A DNA stretch of 64,000 nt, from the NCBI GenBank assembly GCA_023229785.1, contig JALNYV010000008.1, positions 1 through 64,000 of the forward strand, given 5' to 3'. The notes beneath the pieces were generated by a model. It made no database searches, was not told the DNA's origin, and worked only from the letters and a program-made list of their open reading frames with translations. The translations under genes were made by a program, and so were the position numbers. The DNA is from Candidatus Dojkabacteria bacterium. GTDB lineage: Bacteria; Patescibacteria; Dojkabacteria; SC72. Numbering within the stretch: position 1 is the stretch's first letter; each line of letters begins with the position of its first letter. Shown piece after piece: positions 23,215-30,640 of this stretch.

Positions 23215-24980
23215 GTGTTAAAATGGACTCCTAAAGGCACGACAGGATAAGCATATGGAGGGTAAATCACCCACAGATTGTTCGGAACTCCAATGGTAGT
23301 ATTAGTTGTTCCGATATAAGGTTCAGCGTCAACGCAGTGTACCTTGGAAAAATTAGACGATAACGCAATAGTAGCATTATTCCACATTGTTCTATCCGCA
23401 TTACTCACGGTGGCAGCGGGAGTCATCAATAATTCGATAACCAGACTCACATTTGAACTGTTCTGTAAATATGTGAATATATCGGTTTTTCTGTTGAGGT
23501 AATTAGTGATATTTTCAGAGCCGTAAAGGTCATTTAATCCTCCGTCATCAACCACAACATCATAATGATTCGCCCCTATCTGAGAGGGGTATCTTGCCCA
23601 AATCTGGTCGGTTGTTTGACCGCTTACACCGTAAGATGTCACCGTGTAACCTGTTAATTTGCCGAAATGGTATCCTACTACATTATCAGTTGTAACGTAG
23701 AATATTGAATCACCAATAAAAGCTACTTGAGTCGGTGAGCCATAAGCCGGATAAGTTCTGGTTAATGTCGTGGCGTTAGCCGTTGAATAAGTAATAGCGT
23801 CAACCCAAGTACTATCGACGAAGGCGTGAGTAAAAAGAGAAGCGCACATCGTATAATTTGAAGATAAACCGTTAAGTGTGACACTATTGCCATTGTTCCA
23901 ATACGCCAGTTTGTGAGTCTGGTTATCTGTCGGATTGGTGACGTACCAGTATCGAAGCTCATAATCTGTAACGCCTACTCCCGAATCCCAAGCCCATGTT
24001 ATAGATGTAGTTCCATTATTTGTTGACCTGAAATTACTGGCTGGAGTAGGTTTTTGAATCCATGTAACCTCACTGCCCCATGTGGTATTGTTCGAGTTTT
24101 TCGCCCCGAATCTGCCGAAGTATTTAGTCGCTGGAGTTAAACCCGACAAGAGAAACGATTGGTAGCCAGTACTGTAATTACCTGTGCTGGTAGAGTTGAC
24201 AGAATAAATACCAGTTGAAGTGCCATATTGAAACCAAATTTGAGAAGGGTTATCGCCGCCCGTAGCCGTGATATTACCTGAAACATTGCAGGTAGTATCA
24301 GTTATTGAAACCGTTGGATTGGTGACTACTGTCGGAGCGACTGCACCAGGCGAAGTGTAGGTAGCGTAAACCGACTGCACCCATCCCGCTTTTGCAGTTT
24401 CATTCCAGGGAGTAAGAAGGTCTGCTGCATTATAATATGACAAATCATTGGCTACAGTTAAGGTGTATAACCATGTAGTCGAACTATCTGCCCTAGCAGC
24501 AATGCAATAAGTAGTCCCACTTGTTAATGCCTGAGACATACTTACAGAATACCAATTTGCTGTGACATTGACTCCGATATAACCATCCCAAATACGAGTA
24601 ACAGGTACTCCGCCAGATACAGTGTATAAACCAACGTGGACTGCAGTAGCATTGTAAGATGACCTCACGGCATAGACAGTTATAGTGGTCAATGTTTCAT
24701 CAACTCCCGCTGTGTGTATCAATGGGATTCCACCATAAGAAGTCGTCCCTATATTAGCCCAATTTGTCGTCATCGTTAAATTTGCGGTTCCAATGCTGTT
24801 ATATCCAAAATAGTTAGTAGTATCAGCGTAAGTTACAAGCGGTTGCCCCGAAATATCGTCTACAAAACGGGAGACGGGTGAAGGTATATAAGAAACATAG
24901 CTCGCCAACAAAACAGCACAAGTAAATATGCCTAATGCTTTTGGAATAACTTTTTGAATCCACCTGTTACGCTTCATCAT
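23184..24980 (-). CDS. Exported spike with SGNH/GDSL hydrolase domain, 598 aa
   Basis: An N-terminal membrane/signal helix (residues about 10-28) is followed by a beta domain, FN3-like repeats (APTVVTNPTVSITDTTCNVS, TPASNFRSTNNGTTSITWAW) and a C-terminal SGNH-type domain. That domain has VAFIGDSIFY (block I GDS), a YDVVVDDGGLNDLYG segment (block III G.ND) and VPLGVHFN near the end (candidate His). Such esterases deacylate glycans. It lacks a C-terminal membrane anchor, unlike its neighbours, and overlaps the 355-aa frame by 31 bp. By eye it has more G+C than its flanks, suggesting transfer. Confidence 0.7.
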   Translation of the reverse strand: MMKRNRWIQKVIPKALGIFTCAVLLASYVSYIPSPVSRFVDDISGQPLVTYADTTNYFGYNSIGTANLTMTTNWANIGTTSYGGIPLIHTAGVDETLTTITVYAVRSSYNATAVHVGLYTVSGGVPVTRIWDGYIGVNVTANWYSVSMSQALTSGTTYCIAARADSSTTWLYTLTVANDLSYYNAADLLTPWNETAKAGWVQSVYATYTSPGAVAPTVVTNPTVSITDTTCNVSGNITATGGDNPSQIWFQYGTSTGIYSVNSTSTGNYSTGYQSFLLSGLTPATKYFGRFGAKNSNNTTWGSEVTWIQKPTPASNFRSTNNGTTSITWAWDSGVGVTDYELRYWYVTNPTDNQTHKLAYWNNGNSVTLNGLSSNYTMCASLFTHAFVDSTWVDAITYSTANATTLTRTYPAYGSPTQVAFIGDSIFYVTTDNVVGYHFGKLTGYTVTSYGVSGQTTDQIWARYPSQIGANHYDVVVDDGGLNDLYGSENITNYLNRKTDIFTYLQNSSNVSLVIELLMTPAATVSNADRTMWNNATIALSSNFSKVHCVDAEPYIGTTNTTIGVPNNLWVIYPPYAYPVVPLGVHFNTWDARFWLRR

Positions 24981-25056
24981 CTTCGCCTTTATCTGCTAGA
25001 CAACAACTTAACCCTATTAAGAAACATACACTACAAAATATCATTCCGATTATCAT
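24967..25056 (-). CDS. 29-aa hydrophobic peptide
   Basis: A short frame (MIIGMIFCSVCFLIGLSCCL then ADKGEDDEA) encodes one Cys-rich hydrophobic helix with an acidic tail. It overlaps the start of the 598-aa gene by 14 bp and the end of the zinc-ribbon gene by 4 bp. It may be a small membrane peptide or a coupling leader. Confidence 0.4.
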   Translation of the reverse strand: MIIGMIFCSVCFLIGLSCCLADKGEDDEA

Positions 25057-25184
25057 TTATCCCGCCATTGATGACCGCATGAATCACATTGATACGCTTG
25101 AACTAGGCGTTTTTTACCTTTATTCCAAATCTTCCTATGCCCATACCTATATGTATCTGTGCTTTTACATTTTGGACATTTCAT
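25053..25184 (-). CDS. 43-aa zinc-ribbon peptide heading the spike operon
   Basis: The ATG at 25184 is chosen because an AGGTGAT ribosome site precedes it and the promoter start is near 25211. The peptide has CPKC and CDSCGHQW, a C4 zinc ribbon with a basic loop (YGHRKIWNKGKKRLVQAYQ), as in transposase-like and transcription-factor ribbons. It heads the spike operon as a similar peptide heads the virion operon. A nucleic-acid-binding regulatory role is inferred. Confidence 0.65.
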   Translation of the reverse strand: MKCPKCKSTDTYRYGHRKIWNKGKKRLVQAYQCDSCGHQWRDK

Positions 25185-25217
25185 ATTAAAATCACCTAAG
25201 TATTCTGAATTTTTAAT

Positions 25218-25247
25218 ATTATACAATACAATACTAATAGCTGTCAA
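25218..25247 (-). promoter_or_regulatory. Consensus sigma70 promoter of the spike operon
   Basis: On the minus strand perfect TTGACA (25242-25247) is 18 bp from perfect TATAAT (25218-25223). This is the best promoter match in the window and one of the strongest arguments for a bacterial host. Confidence 0.85.
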
Positions 25248-25283
25248 GTTTTTATGGTTAACCTGTCTGGCTTTGAGCCATAC

Positions 25284-25313
25284 TTGACAAAACAGTTGGC
25301 TTATCCTTATGAT
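25284..25313 (+). promoter_or_regulatory. Sigma70 promoter for the divergent 51-aa gene
   Basis: TTGACA (25284-25289) is 18 bp from TATGAT (25308-25313) on the plus strand, divergent from the spike promoter and about 27 bp before the ATG at 25340. Confidence 0.75.
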
Positions 25314-25339
25314 AGAAAGAAAGTGGAGGGTTAAGGCAT

Positions 25340-25495
25340 ATGGCTACAAAAACTAAAGGCAAAAAGAAGTTTTCACACGAGCAGTATCAAAAATGGGGGC
25401 GTGAAGGCGGTTCTCCGATTTTACTCAGCTGGGCTGCACATCATCCGGTAAAAGGCTACAAGGTAACTAAAGGAACAAACGGTAAAAAGAAATAG
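25340..25495 (+). CDS. 51-aa basic peptide, the only rightward gene in the left arm
   Basis: The peptide reads MATKTKGKKKFSHEQYQKWG then REGGSPILLSWAAHHPVKG and ends in Lys. It has a good promoter and a GGAGGG ribosome site. The YQKWGREGG core recalls small KGG-type stress peptides, but similarity is weak. Being driven alone against the direction of about 30 genes suggests a separate control or toxin/moron-like role. Confidence 0.65.
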   Translation: MATKTKGKKKFSHEQYQKWGREGGSPILLSWAAHHPVKGYKVTKGTNGKKK

Positions 25496-25500
25496 CCACA

Positions 25501-25614
25501 CTACTTCTCGTATTTAACATTCAACTTACGAGCTATCTGCTTGACCTTGATATATAGCTTGTCTCTTTGTGTTTTTCTTAGAGCCTTGTTGTTGTGATGT
25601 CGCCTGATTTTCAT
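25501..25614 (-). CDS. 37-aa basic peptide
   Basis: MKIRRHHNNKALRKTQRDKL and onward is strongly basic and helical. Its start overlaps the upstream gene by ATGA. It faces the 51-aa gene with 5 bp between stops. Probably nucleic-acid binding; the family is unknown. Confidence 0.45.
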   Translation of the reverse strand: MKIRRHHNNKALRKTQRDKLYIKVKQIARKLNVKYEK

Positions 25615-25817
25615 TTATTAACTCGTTTAAGATTAACCCTAATCCACCCAGTAACAATCAAACTACACACTAATGCAATTGAACCAGTTATTATCGCTAA
25701 CAACGGTTGGTTAGTGTATCGAGCTTTTTCTATTATTTGAGGCATTGTAATAACAGCTACAAAAATTACAGTAAATATAGAGGCTAAACCTAGTATCCAG
25801 ATAGTTCTAGACTTCAT
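25611..25817 (-). CDS. Two-pass membrane protein, 68 aa
   Basis: I use the ATG at 25817; the frame could open at GTG 25829. Two hydrophobic helices (IWILGLASIFTVIFVAVI and LLAIITGSIALVCSLIV) are separated by a polar loop, with a basic end. It is coupled to the next gene by ATGA. Its holin-like size is noted, but charge pattern alone cannot prove that. Confidence 0.5.
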   Translation of the reverse strand: MKSRTIWILGLASIFTVIFVAVITMPQIIEKARYTNQPLLAIITGSIALVCSLIVTGWIRVNLKRVNK

Positions 25818-25818
25818 T

Positions 25819-25914
25819 CTATAAACCACCCGTTAAAGTGATTAATACCCACAAGTCAAAGGCTAATTGTAAGATAATAAATATTACTAGAAAATAACCT
25901 TCTGCTTTGCTCAT
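25819..25914 (-). CDS. 31-aa single-pass membrane peptide
   Basis: MSKAEGYFLVIFIILQLAFD continues as one long hydrophobic helix. A GAGAGG ribosome site precedes it. It lies between a secreted cysteine-peptidase-like protein and a two-pass membrane protein; the three could form a lysis or envelope group. Confidence 0.45.
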   Translation of the reverse strand: MSKAEGYFLVIFIILQLAFDLWVLITLTGGL

Positions 25915-25926
25915 TCTATGACCTCT

Positions 25927-26577
25927 CTAATCAGCATAAGCCACTAATTGCAATACCCATTGATTAGCTGCACCTGGACTTGATTCAATGTAATAGTACC
26001 CATTCCCGATTCTGGTCATATTACCTATATGATAAGCATAACCATCTGCTGTCATCGTTACTGTTCTTCCCCATATTTTACCGCAATATACAGGTACTTG
26101 CCAGATATTATAGCCCGCTTCAAAAGCCCTACGTTGAAAATTGCCAGCATAATCATCGCAATCATATTTTGGATTTGTTTTATATCCATCTAAGTCTAAT
26201 GTCTGTTTTCCAGTAGAATCTGGTTCACTAAAATACAATATTGAATCTAGTTTATTATCATTAATCCACTTACGAGCTTCTTCTAACGAGCTAAACTCGT
26301 TTAATTCCAAAACTGGTACTTCTACTATCTTTTCATTAAAAATATAATGAGGCACTTCCTTTTCAATAAATTCAGTTTTTATAATTGGAGGTAACTCTTT
26401 AATCACCGTAGTTACTATCGGAGGCTTATTAGATTCCGCTTGGTACATCCGTTCCCAATAATTAACCAATGGAATATTTTGAGCTTCTGCCCTTTGATTA
26501 CCAACAAGCCCGCCAAATGAAAAAGATAATAATAACACAAGTATCGCCATAGTAATAACCAACGCCTTATCCTTCAT
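25927..26577 (-). CDS. Exported transglutaminase-like cysteine peptidase, 216 aa
   Basis: The N-terminal helix (residues 5-24) is a signal or anchor. The domain at about 95-216 has YDCDDYA (Cys nucleophile), YAYHIGN (His) and YYIESSPG (acidic residue), the C-H-D/E order of transglutaminase-like peptidases. The stalk between is rich in Pro, Ile and Glu. It acts outside the cytoplasm. Next to small membrane genes, a role in lysis, envelope passage or protein processing is possible. The substrate is unknown. Confidence 0.7.
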   Translation of the reverse strand: MKDKALVITMAILVLLLSFSFGGLVGNQRAEAQNIPLVNYWERMYQAESNKPPIVTTVIKELPPIIKTEFIEKEVPHYIFNEKIVEVPVLELNEFSSLEEARKWINDNKLDSILYFSEPDSTGKQTLDLDGYKTNPKYDCDDYAGNFQRRAFEAGYNIWQVPVYCGKIWGRTVTMTADGYAYHIGNMTRIGNGYYYIESSPGAANQWVLQLVAYAD

Positions 26578-26756
26578 TTTCTATCTCCCTTGTATATTTC
26601 ACTTAGATTTTTTATTCCTTCTTGTAAATGTCTGCTACAAAGTCCGTGTGTAGCACTAAACCACTTAATATGATACTTAGTGTTTTTCTTAAACCACTTA
26701 AACCCTAAGATGTTTACTCTGTGAGGATATGAACAACGGCGAATTATTATTGACAT
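26574..26756 (-). CDS. 60-aa basic protein
   Basis: Basic residues dominate, with CSYPHR and CSRHL that could bind zinc. The start overlaps no gene; the end overlaps the peptidase gene by 4 bp (ATGA). The function is unknown. Confidence 0.5.
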   Translation of the reverse strand: MSIIIRRCSYPHRVNILGFKWFKKNTKYHIKWFSATHGLCSRHLQEGIKNLSEIYKGDRK

Positions 26757-26945
26757 TTAAGCCTCATCACAATCTTTAATAACTAATGCAAGCCAATGTA
26801 TCGCTTCTACGAGGGCAAGTGAGGCTTTATCATATGCCATTCCTTCTAATTCAAAATCACCATCTGCGGATATGCCATCTTGAAGATAAGATATTCTTTC
26901 AATCGCTCTTTGAATAGACGCTTTTTGCAGTACTGTTAATTTCAT
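26757..26945 (-). CDS. 62-aa helical protein
   Basis: A helical, mildly acidic protein (IQRAIERISYLQDGISADGD, LVEAIHWLALVIKD) with the size and style of small phage early proteins. An AAGAGGTG ribosome site precedes the start. No family is recognised. Confidence 0.5.
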   Translation of the reverse strand: MKLTVLQKASIQRAIERISYLQDGISADGDFELEGMAYDKASLALVEAIHWLALVIKDCDEA

Positions 26946-26992
26946 TTTAACACCTCTTTTTATTCGCCTGTTTTAACGCTCTTATTTCCACT

Positions 26993-27859
26993 TTACTCAA
27001 TCAAGTTCTGTAATCTCTTTTTAAACATTAAGGCAGTAGCCTTACCTATTTCCCTATCGGCTGACTTAGAACATTGTACCTCTATTCCCGCTTCTCTCAA
27101 TATATCCTCTGTCATTAATTTTATAACTTTTCCGGTTTGAGTAATATCAAGCGAGATAGTATTGCCGTCAAGTATATGTGTCAATCGTTCTTCTGTAACC
27201 CATTCATCTGCAATCGCTTTAGCTGCTGTCAAAACAACCACTTCATCACCAACTTCTCTCGGTGTAGAGGTTTCAGAAAACTCTGCTCTTTTATGTTTGG
27301 CGATAATTCTAGCCCCATTATTCATCGTGACTTCAATTAACGGTCTAAGTACAATGCCCTCTCTCATTCGTTCCTCAGTGATGCCATTCCGTTTCGCTTG
27401 AATAGATGGCGCATCTCTTTCGATATCTATTGATTCAAGTTCAGTGGAAATCTCTTGATAGTGAACAAACTCTTGCCCTAATTCCTTTACAAATATTTCA
27501 GCTTTTGGCACATTAAGCCACGAATCACCTATTTTGACCTCAAAAGCAATAAATTTAAGTTCATTACCATATGTTTTTCTCATACCTTGAAGTTTTCCGC
27601 CATAGGCTTCACCATAAACAAAAACAACTTCTTTGAGGAATTTAGCCCTCAATATTTCGTTTAGCTTATCCTTGTCAAATAATTTAGCAAACTCTAGATG
27701 ACTACTACCCCCGCTAAAGAATGATACTTGACCACTGTTATTAGCAGGGTCAAAACGAATATGTGCTGATGTCCCATGAATTTTCTCCATAGCATAACAC
27801 CGCTTGAAAAGTAATACTTCTTGTGCTTTATAAAGATTCTCAATGTGCATATATGACAT
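26993..27859 (-). CDS. RNA ligase, Rnl2-like, 288 aa
   Basis: Nucleotidyltransferase motifs are in order: motif I EKIHG with Lys26 as the adenylated residue, motif III VYGEAYG (81-87), motif IIIa FIAFEVK (104-110), motif IV REGIVLRP (166-173) and motif V IIAKHK (185-190). This is the RNA-ligase superfamily; KxHG rather than KxDG favours RNA ligases. It would seal nicked RNA using ATP. It lies in the early leftward unit. Phages use such enzymes to repair tRNAs cut by host defence nucleases. A second ligase is at 53366. Confidence 0.85.
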   Translation of the reverse strand: MSYMHIENLYKAQEVLLFKRCYAMEKIHGTSAHIRFDPANNSGQVSFFSGGSSHLEFAKLFDKDKLNEILRAKFLKEVVFVYGEAYGGKLQGMRKTYGNELKFIAFEVKIGDSWLNVPKAEIFVKELGQEFVHYQEISTELESIDIERDAPSIQAKRNGITEERMREGIVLRPLIEVTMNNGARIIAKHKRAEFSETSTPREVGDEVVVLTAAKAIADEWVTEERLTHILDGNTISLDITQTGKVIKLMTEDILREAGIEVQCSKSADREIGKATALMFKKRLQNLIE

Positions 27860-27868
27860 TTTATATTC

Positions 27869-28192
27869 TCACTTCCTTTTCAATAATTTCATTTCCGCTT
27901 TACTTCTAGCTTTCCACCCTGCCAAGATAGTTTTACAATGAGCAAATAGTTTATTATTCTCAGGGCTTCCGAATAACCTCACCTTATCGCCCTTATATTT
28001 CATCATTACGCTAGGTGTACTTATCCCTAACTTGATAGCTTTATAGGAATTTAAACGATAACGTCTTGAGAAGTATAGTTCGTTGCGCTTTACCGTTGAA
28101 CTATCAATAACTTTTTGCTTGATAGCGTAATAGTCTCTTTCAGCTTCTCGGCTTAATTCACCTATATCATAATCAAATGTTTGTTGGCGCAT
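27869..28192 (-). CDS. 107-aa basic protein downstream of early genes
   Basis: I chose the ATG at 28192, which has GAGGAT upstream; an in-frame TTG is at 28204. The protein is Lys/Arg/Tyr-rich, mostly helical (GELSREAERDYYAIKQK, CKTILAGWKARSKAEMK). It overlaps nothing and is 9 bp from the ligase gene. The family is not recognised. Confidence 0.55.
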   Translation of the reverse strand: MRQQTFDYDIGELSREAERDYYAIKQKVIDSSTVKRNELYFSRRYRLNSYKAIKLGISTPSVMMKYKGDKVRLFGSPENNKLFAHCKTILAGWKARSKAEMKLLKRK

Positions 28193-28193
28193 T

Positions 28194-28343
28194 TTAATCC
28201 TCAATCTCTATATTCAATTCCTCATAAGAGCCAACTAAGGTTATATCATCCTCTTCCAATAATTGTTGCGCCAACTCTTTAGCTTCTTTACGAGTGAGGG
28301 TTAACTTACTGCCATTCTCGTTTAACCACCTAGTAATTTCCAT
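28194..28343 (-). CDS. 49-aa acidic peptide
   Basis: MEITRWLNENGSKLTLTRKE leads a helical, acidic peptide. It ends 1 bp before the ATG of the next gene, so the pair is probably co-translated. The size and charge are typical of phage early modulators of host enzymes; that role is only a guess. Confidence 0.5.
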   Translation of the reverse strand: MEITRWLNENGSKLTLTRKEAKELAQQLLEEDDITLVGSYEELNIEIED

Positions 28344-28369
28344 TTTTACACCTACCCTTTATACTGGCA

Positions 28370-28525
28370 TTACCGATTTAACCTCTTAGAATTAGGCTTG
28401 ATAGACTTAATATCTTTAGCATAATATAACTGAACTGCGATAAATTCAGCCTCTTTCTCGTTAATGGCATTTATAGTTTTTCTGATTAACTTTTTCGCCT
28501 TGTACCATTCAACATCATACAACAT
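28370..28525 (-). CDS. 51-aa basic peptide
   Basis: MLYDVEWYKAKKLIRKTINA is followed by a mixed charged tail ending PNSKRLNR. It sits in the early unit between two other peptides. The function is unknown. Confidence 0.45.
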   Translation of the reverse strand: MLYDVEWYKAKKLIRKTINAINEKEAEFIAVQLYYAKDIKSIKPNSKRLNR

Positions 28526-28529
28526 ATAC

Positions 28530-28637
28530 TTAACCTTGCTTATACTGGCATTTCCCCTGATATTTACAAGTCTTATTTACATCGTATAGACAACAATCAG
28601 GTATCTTGAAGGAACATTTATGTTCCTTGAGTTTCAT
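28530..28637 (-). CDS. 35-aa Cys-rich peptide
   Basis: Six cysteines occur in MKLKEHKCSFKIPDCC ... CKYQGKC, likely a metal site. The start overlaps the upstream gene by ATGA. Similar Cys-rich small proteins with C-x5-C spacing recur on the right arm (36341, 36487, 46700, 52803), suggesting an expanded family. Confidence 0.5.
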   Translation of the reverse strand: MKLKEHKCSFKIPDCCLYDVNKTCKYQGKCQYKQG

Positions 28638-28873
28638 GCCTTAACCTTACGCTCTTTTTCTATTTGTTCTATTTCACAAACAAAATGTACCTTATCGTTT
28701 TTACCTTGTTCTACATAGTAGAATTTATCGCCTACCTTTAATGGTTTCCCGCATATCTTGCAATTCGGATTGCCTATAAAATCACGCTTTATAGACATAC
28801 AATCCTTATGAGCGCAATCTTCAAGACACATATATTTACCAGTGGTTAAATCAGGAACTATTAAATAACCCAT
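28634..28873 (-). CDS. 79-aa zinc-binding protein
   Basis: CLEDCAHKDC followed by CKICGKPL and a final HFVC gives a set of Cys/His pairs for one or two zinc ions. It follows the hairpin-rich block and has an AAAGGGG ribosome site. A nucleic-acid or protein adaptor role is possible. Confidence 0.6.
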   Translation of the reverse strand: MGYLIVPDLTTGKYMCLEDCAHKDCMSIKRDFIGNPNCKICGKPLKVGDKFYYVEQGKNDKVHFVCEIEQIEKERKVKA

Positions 28874-28883
28874 TTTATCCCCT

Positions 28884-29290
28884 TTGAAAGTTGCTCCCCG
28901 TAAGCCTTAACCTACGGGGAGTCCACTTTATTCTTTTACTCAGCTTGTTAGCTGGCTAGTAGCTCTTTTCTCCGGCGAGTTTCCTTTGCCGTTCACGTTG
29001 CCGGACTGGACAAGTTCCGGTTAAGTTTGTGCGTGGTAGGTTTCCAATTCTTAAAGTTCCAGGTTATCCCTTGTATACCTCATAATGTTTATTGATTGCT
29101 TAATACCTCACTTCAAATATTACTTTTGCCTAGCTAGGCCTTATCTTGGCGTTTTCTAATCAGGTTATGCCGTTCTAATTCGTGGTAGAACTATGCGCAC
29201 TTATTCTATTTGAGCTTTATTAGCTCGGCTTGCCTCATCAGTATCAAGGTTGCCGTCCTTGATAAAGCTAGGGGATTAACCTAGCTTATC
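28884..29290 (-). ncRNA. Candidate structured RNA in a gene-free block
   Basis: No convincing frame exists in this roughly 400-base stretch, yet it is dense in perfect hairpins. On the minus strand these are AAGCTAGG/CCTAGCTT, TATCAAGG/CCTTGATA, GAGCT/AGCTC, GTTCTA/TAGAAC, the palindrome GCCTAGCTAGGC, CCGGA/TCCGG, CAGCT/AGCTG and CTCCCCGTA/TACGGGGAG. The last sits just before the zinc-protein gene. All flanking genes run leftward, so the RNA should too, perhaps processed from the early mRNA. It could belong to a large ornate phage RNA class (GOLLD or ROOL type) or be new; I cannot assign it by eye. Confidence 0.55.
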
Positions 29291-29296
29291 GGCTAT

Positions 29297-29455
29297 TTAC
29301 CTTTCTTTGCTAAGTTCATTTTTAAGCGCAGGGTAAAAGCGCAAGGCATCAAGCGCAGCCATATACCCGTGACCGCCTTTACGTTCTTGTAATCGCCTTC
29401 GGATAATCGGGATAACCTTGTCACCACTTCCATAATTAGATAACGGCTTGCTCAT
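29297..29455 (-). CDS. 52-aa protein
   Basis: MSKPLSNYGSGDKVIPIIRR continues with a basic helix and ALDALRFYPALKNELSKER. A GGGAG ribosome site precedes it. It may bind nucleic acid, but the family is unknown. Confidence 0.55.
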   Translation of the reverse strand: MSKPLSNYGSGDKVIPIIRRRLQERKGGHGYMAALDALRFYPALKNELSKER

Positions 29456-29553
29456 TTTAAAATCTCCCTTTTAATTTATTCCGGCTTGCCAAATCATCAG
29501 CTAACAAGTTGCCATCTTGTTAGAACACTCTTTAAGGTGTTTCGGCTTATCCT

Positions 29554-29724
29554 TTACGCATTGATTATAAACTCATTCCCGCAATCCAGGCATTTTACTT
29601 CATCGTTTTCGTCTATCTCTAAGGTGTCCATATCATCGTTATGGCACTTAGGACAAGCGAATTGCTCTAATGCCTGATTGTTATTTTGTAATAGTACGAT
29701 TGTGTAATTCTGTTCGTTTGCCAT
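29554..29724 (-). CDS. 56-aa zinc-ribbon protein
   Basis: CPKCHNDD and CLDCGNEF form a classical C4 zinc ribbon after a helical lead (QNNNQALEQFA). The spacing is like small zinc-ribbon proteins of many phages. It probably binds nucleic acid or polymerase. Confidence 0.65.
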   Translation of the reverse strand: MANEQNYTIVLLQNNNQALEQFACPKCHNDDMDTLEIDENDEVKCLDCGNEFIINA

Positions 29725-29740
29725 ATGTTTCACCTTAACC

Positions 29741-29830
29741 TCACTTTGATATTTTTATAGCAGGTGTAGGCTCTTTTCTATCTTTTCCGAGTAGGACATC
29801 AAGTGCCTTTTCAACTTTTGTCTTTCTCAT
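29741..29830 (-). CDS. 29-aa peptide
   Basis: MRKTKVEKALDVLLGKDRKE then a short Pro-rich end. It is positioned tightly between two early genes, but shows no motif. It may be a real microprotein or a leader. Confidence 0.35.
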   Translation of the reverse strand: MRKTKVEKALDVLLGKDRKEPTPAIKISK

Positions 29831-29832
29831 AG

Positions 29833-30060
29833 TTAAACCTCTACTTCTACAATTTTTCCGATTGTGAACGTATCTTTAGGATGAGCGTATTTTGGATTAA
29901 TCGGAATTGCATAGCGTTTATTCCCTTGTCCTGTATGCTGAATCTCAAAACCTCTACGTTCAAGTTTAGAACATAACCTATTCAATTCAGGATAAGCCGT
30001 GTTAGGTCGTTCATTAGCTGATAATGTTAGTTTGTTACCATCCCAAACAACTTGTATCAT
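29833..30060 (-). CDS. 75-aa protein
   Basis: The start at ATG 30060 has GGGGAG 8 bases upstream; the longer frame to 30114 is less likely. The protein is a mixed alpha/beta type (MIQVVWDGNKLTLSANERPN, CSKLERRGFEIQHTGQG), compatible with a small nucleic-acid-binding fold. A G7 run (30081-30087) lies just upstream and is mirrored on the right arm. Confidence 0.55.
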   Translation of the reverse strand: MIQVVWDGNKLTLSANERPNTAYPELNRLCSKLERRGFEIQHTGQGNKRYAIPINPKYAHPKDTFTIGKIVEVEV

Positions 30061-30118
30061 TTTTCTATCTCCCCTGTCATCCCCCCCTGTCGTTAATGAG
30101 CCGGAATACGACACGGGA

Positions 30119-30334
30119 TTAAACTCTAGCTATTAAGTTGATTGCCTCTTCTCGTGTAATAAACCGATTGTTGCTTTCAATTTTATAATCTCTCAAATAG
30201 TACTGATTGCGCCCGCCGTAATTGTTATAGATTGTTGACGCTCTTAATTGCTGAAAATTACCTAGTCCCAAACCGGAATAATTGTCATTATTGACTAGTT
30301 GATTAAGCAAACTTTCCGCTTGCTGATTATCCAT
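30119..30334 (-). CDS. 71-aa Asn-rich protein
   Basis: The protein is rich in Asn, Gln and Tyr (NDNYSGLGLGNFQQLR, NNYGGRNQYYLRDY) with a C-terminal helix. GGGAG precedes the start. The function is unknown. Confidence 0.5.
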   Translation of the reverse strand: MDNQQAESLLNQLVNNDNYSGLGLGNFQQLRASTIYNNYGGRNQYYLRDYKIESNNRFITREEAINLIARV

Positions 30335-30370
30335 TTTTTATTACTCCCTCTTTACTCTATTACCCAAAAA

Positions 30371-30613
30371 CTATCCGATTATGATAAATTTTTTCCGGCC
30401 AGCTATTGCTATCTCATTTAAGGCTTCTGCGTCATATTCTCCATTGAATTGTAAACATTGCCAGTTTATCAAAGCTGCTACCTTATCAAGCGTAACATAT
30501 ACAGGCTCAAAATCTTTTAATCCAAAACCGCCAAAAATTGATATATCCGTAGGCTCTTTTACTGTTCTATCTTTTGCCATTGTAACCGCTTGCGTTAATT
30601 CCTGTTTATTCAT
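30371..30613 (-). CDS. 80-aa protein, first gene of the left early unit
   Basis: The ATG at 30613 has AGAGAGG upstream and fits the -10 box at 30641-30646; the frame opens upstream without a good start. The fold looks alpha/beta (SIFGGFGLKDFEPVYVTLDK). The family is unknown. Confidence 0.5.
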   Translation of the reverse strand: MNKQELTQAVTMAKDRTVKEPTDISIFGGFGLKDFEPVYVTLDKVAALINWQCLQFNGEYDAEALNEIAIAGRKKFIIIG

Positions 30614-30640
30614 TTCGTAACCTCTCTTAATTGATACCTG

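Noticed and set aside
29486..29677. Rightward 63-aa frame
   Set aside because: It is the shadow of the leftward zinc-ribbon gene at 29554-29724, which has the Cys pattern and ribosome site.
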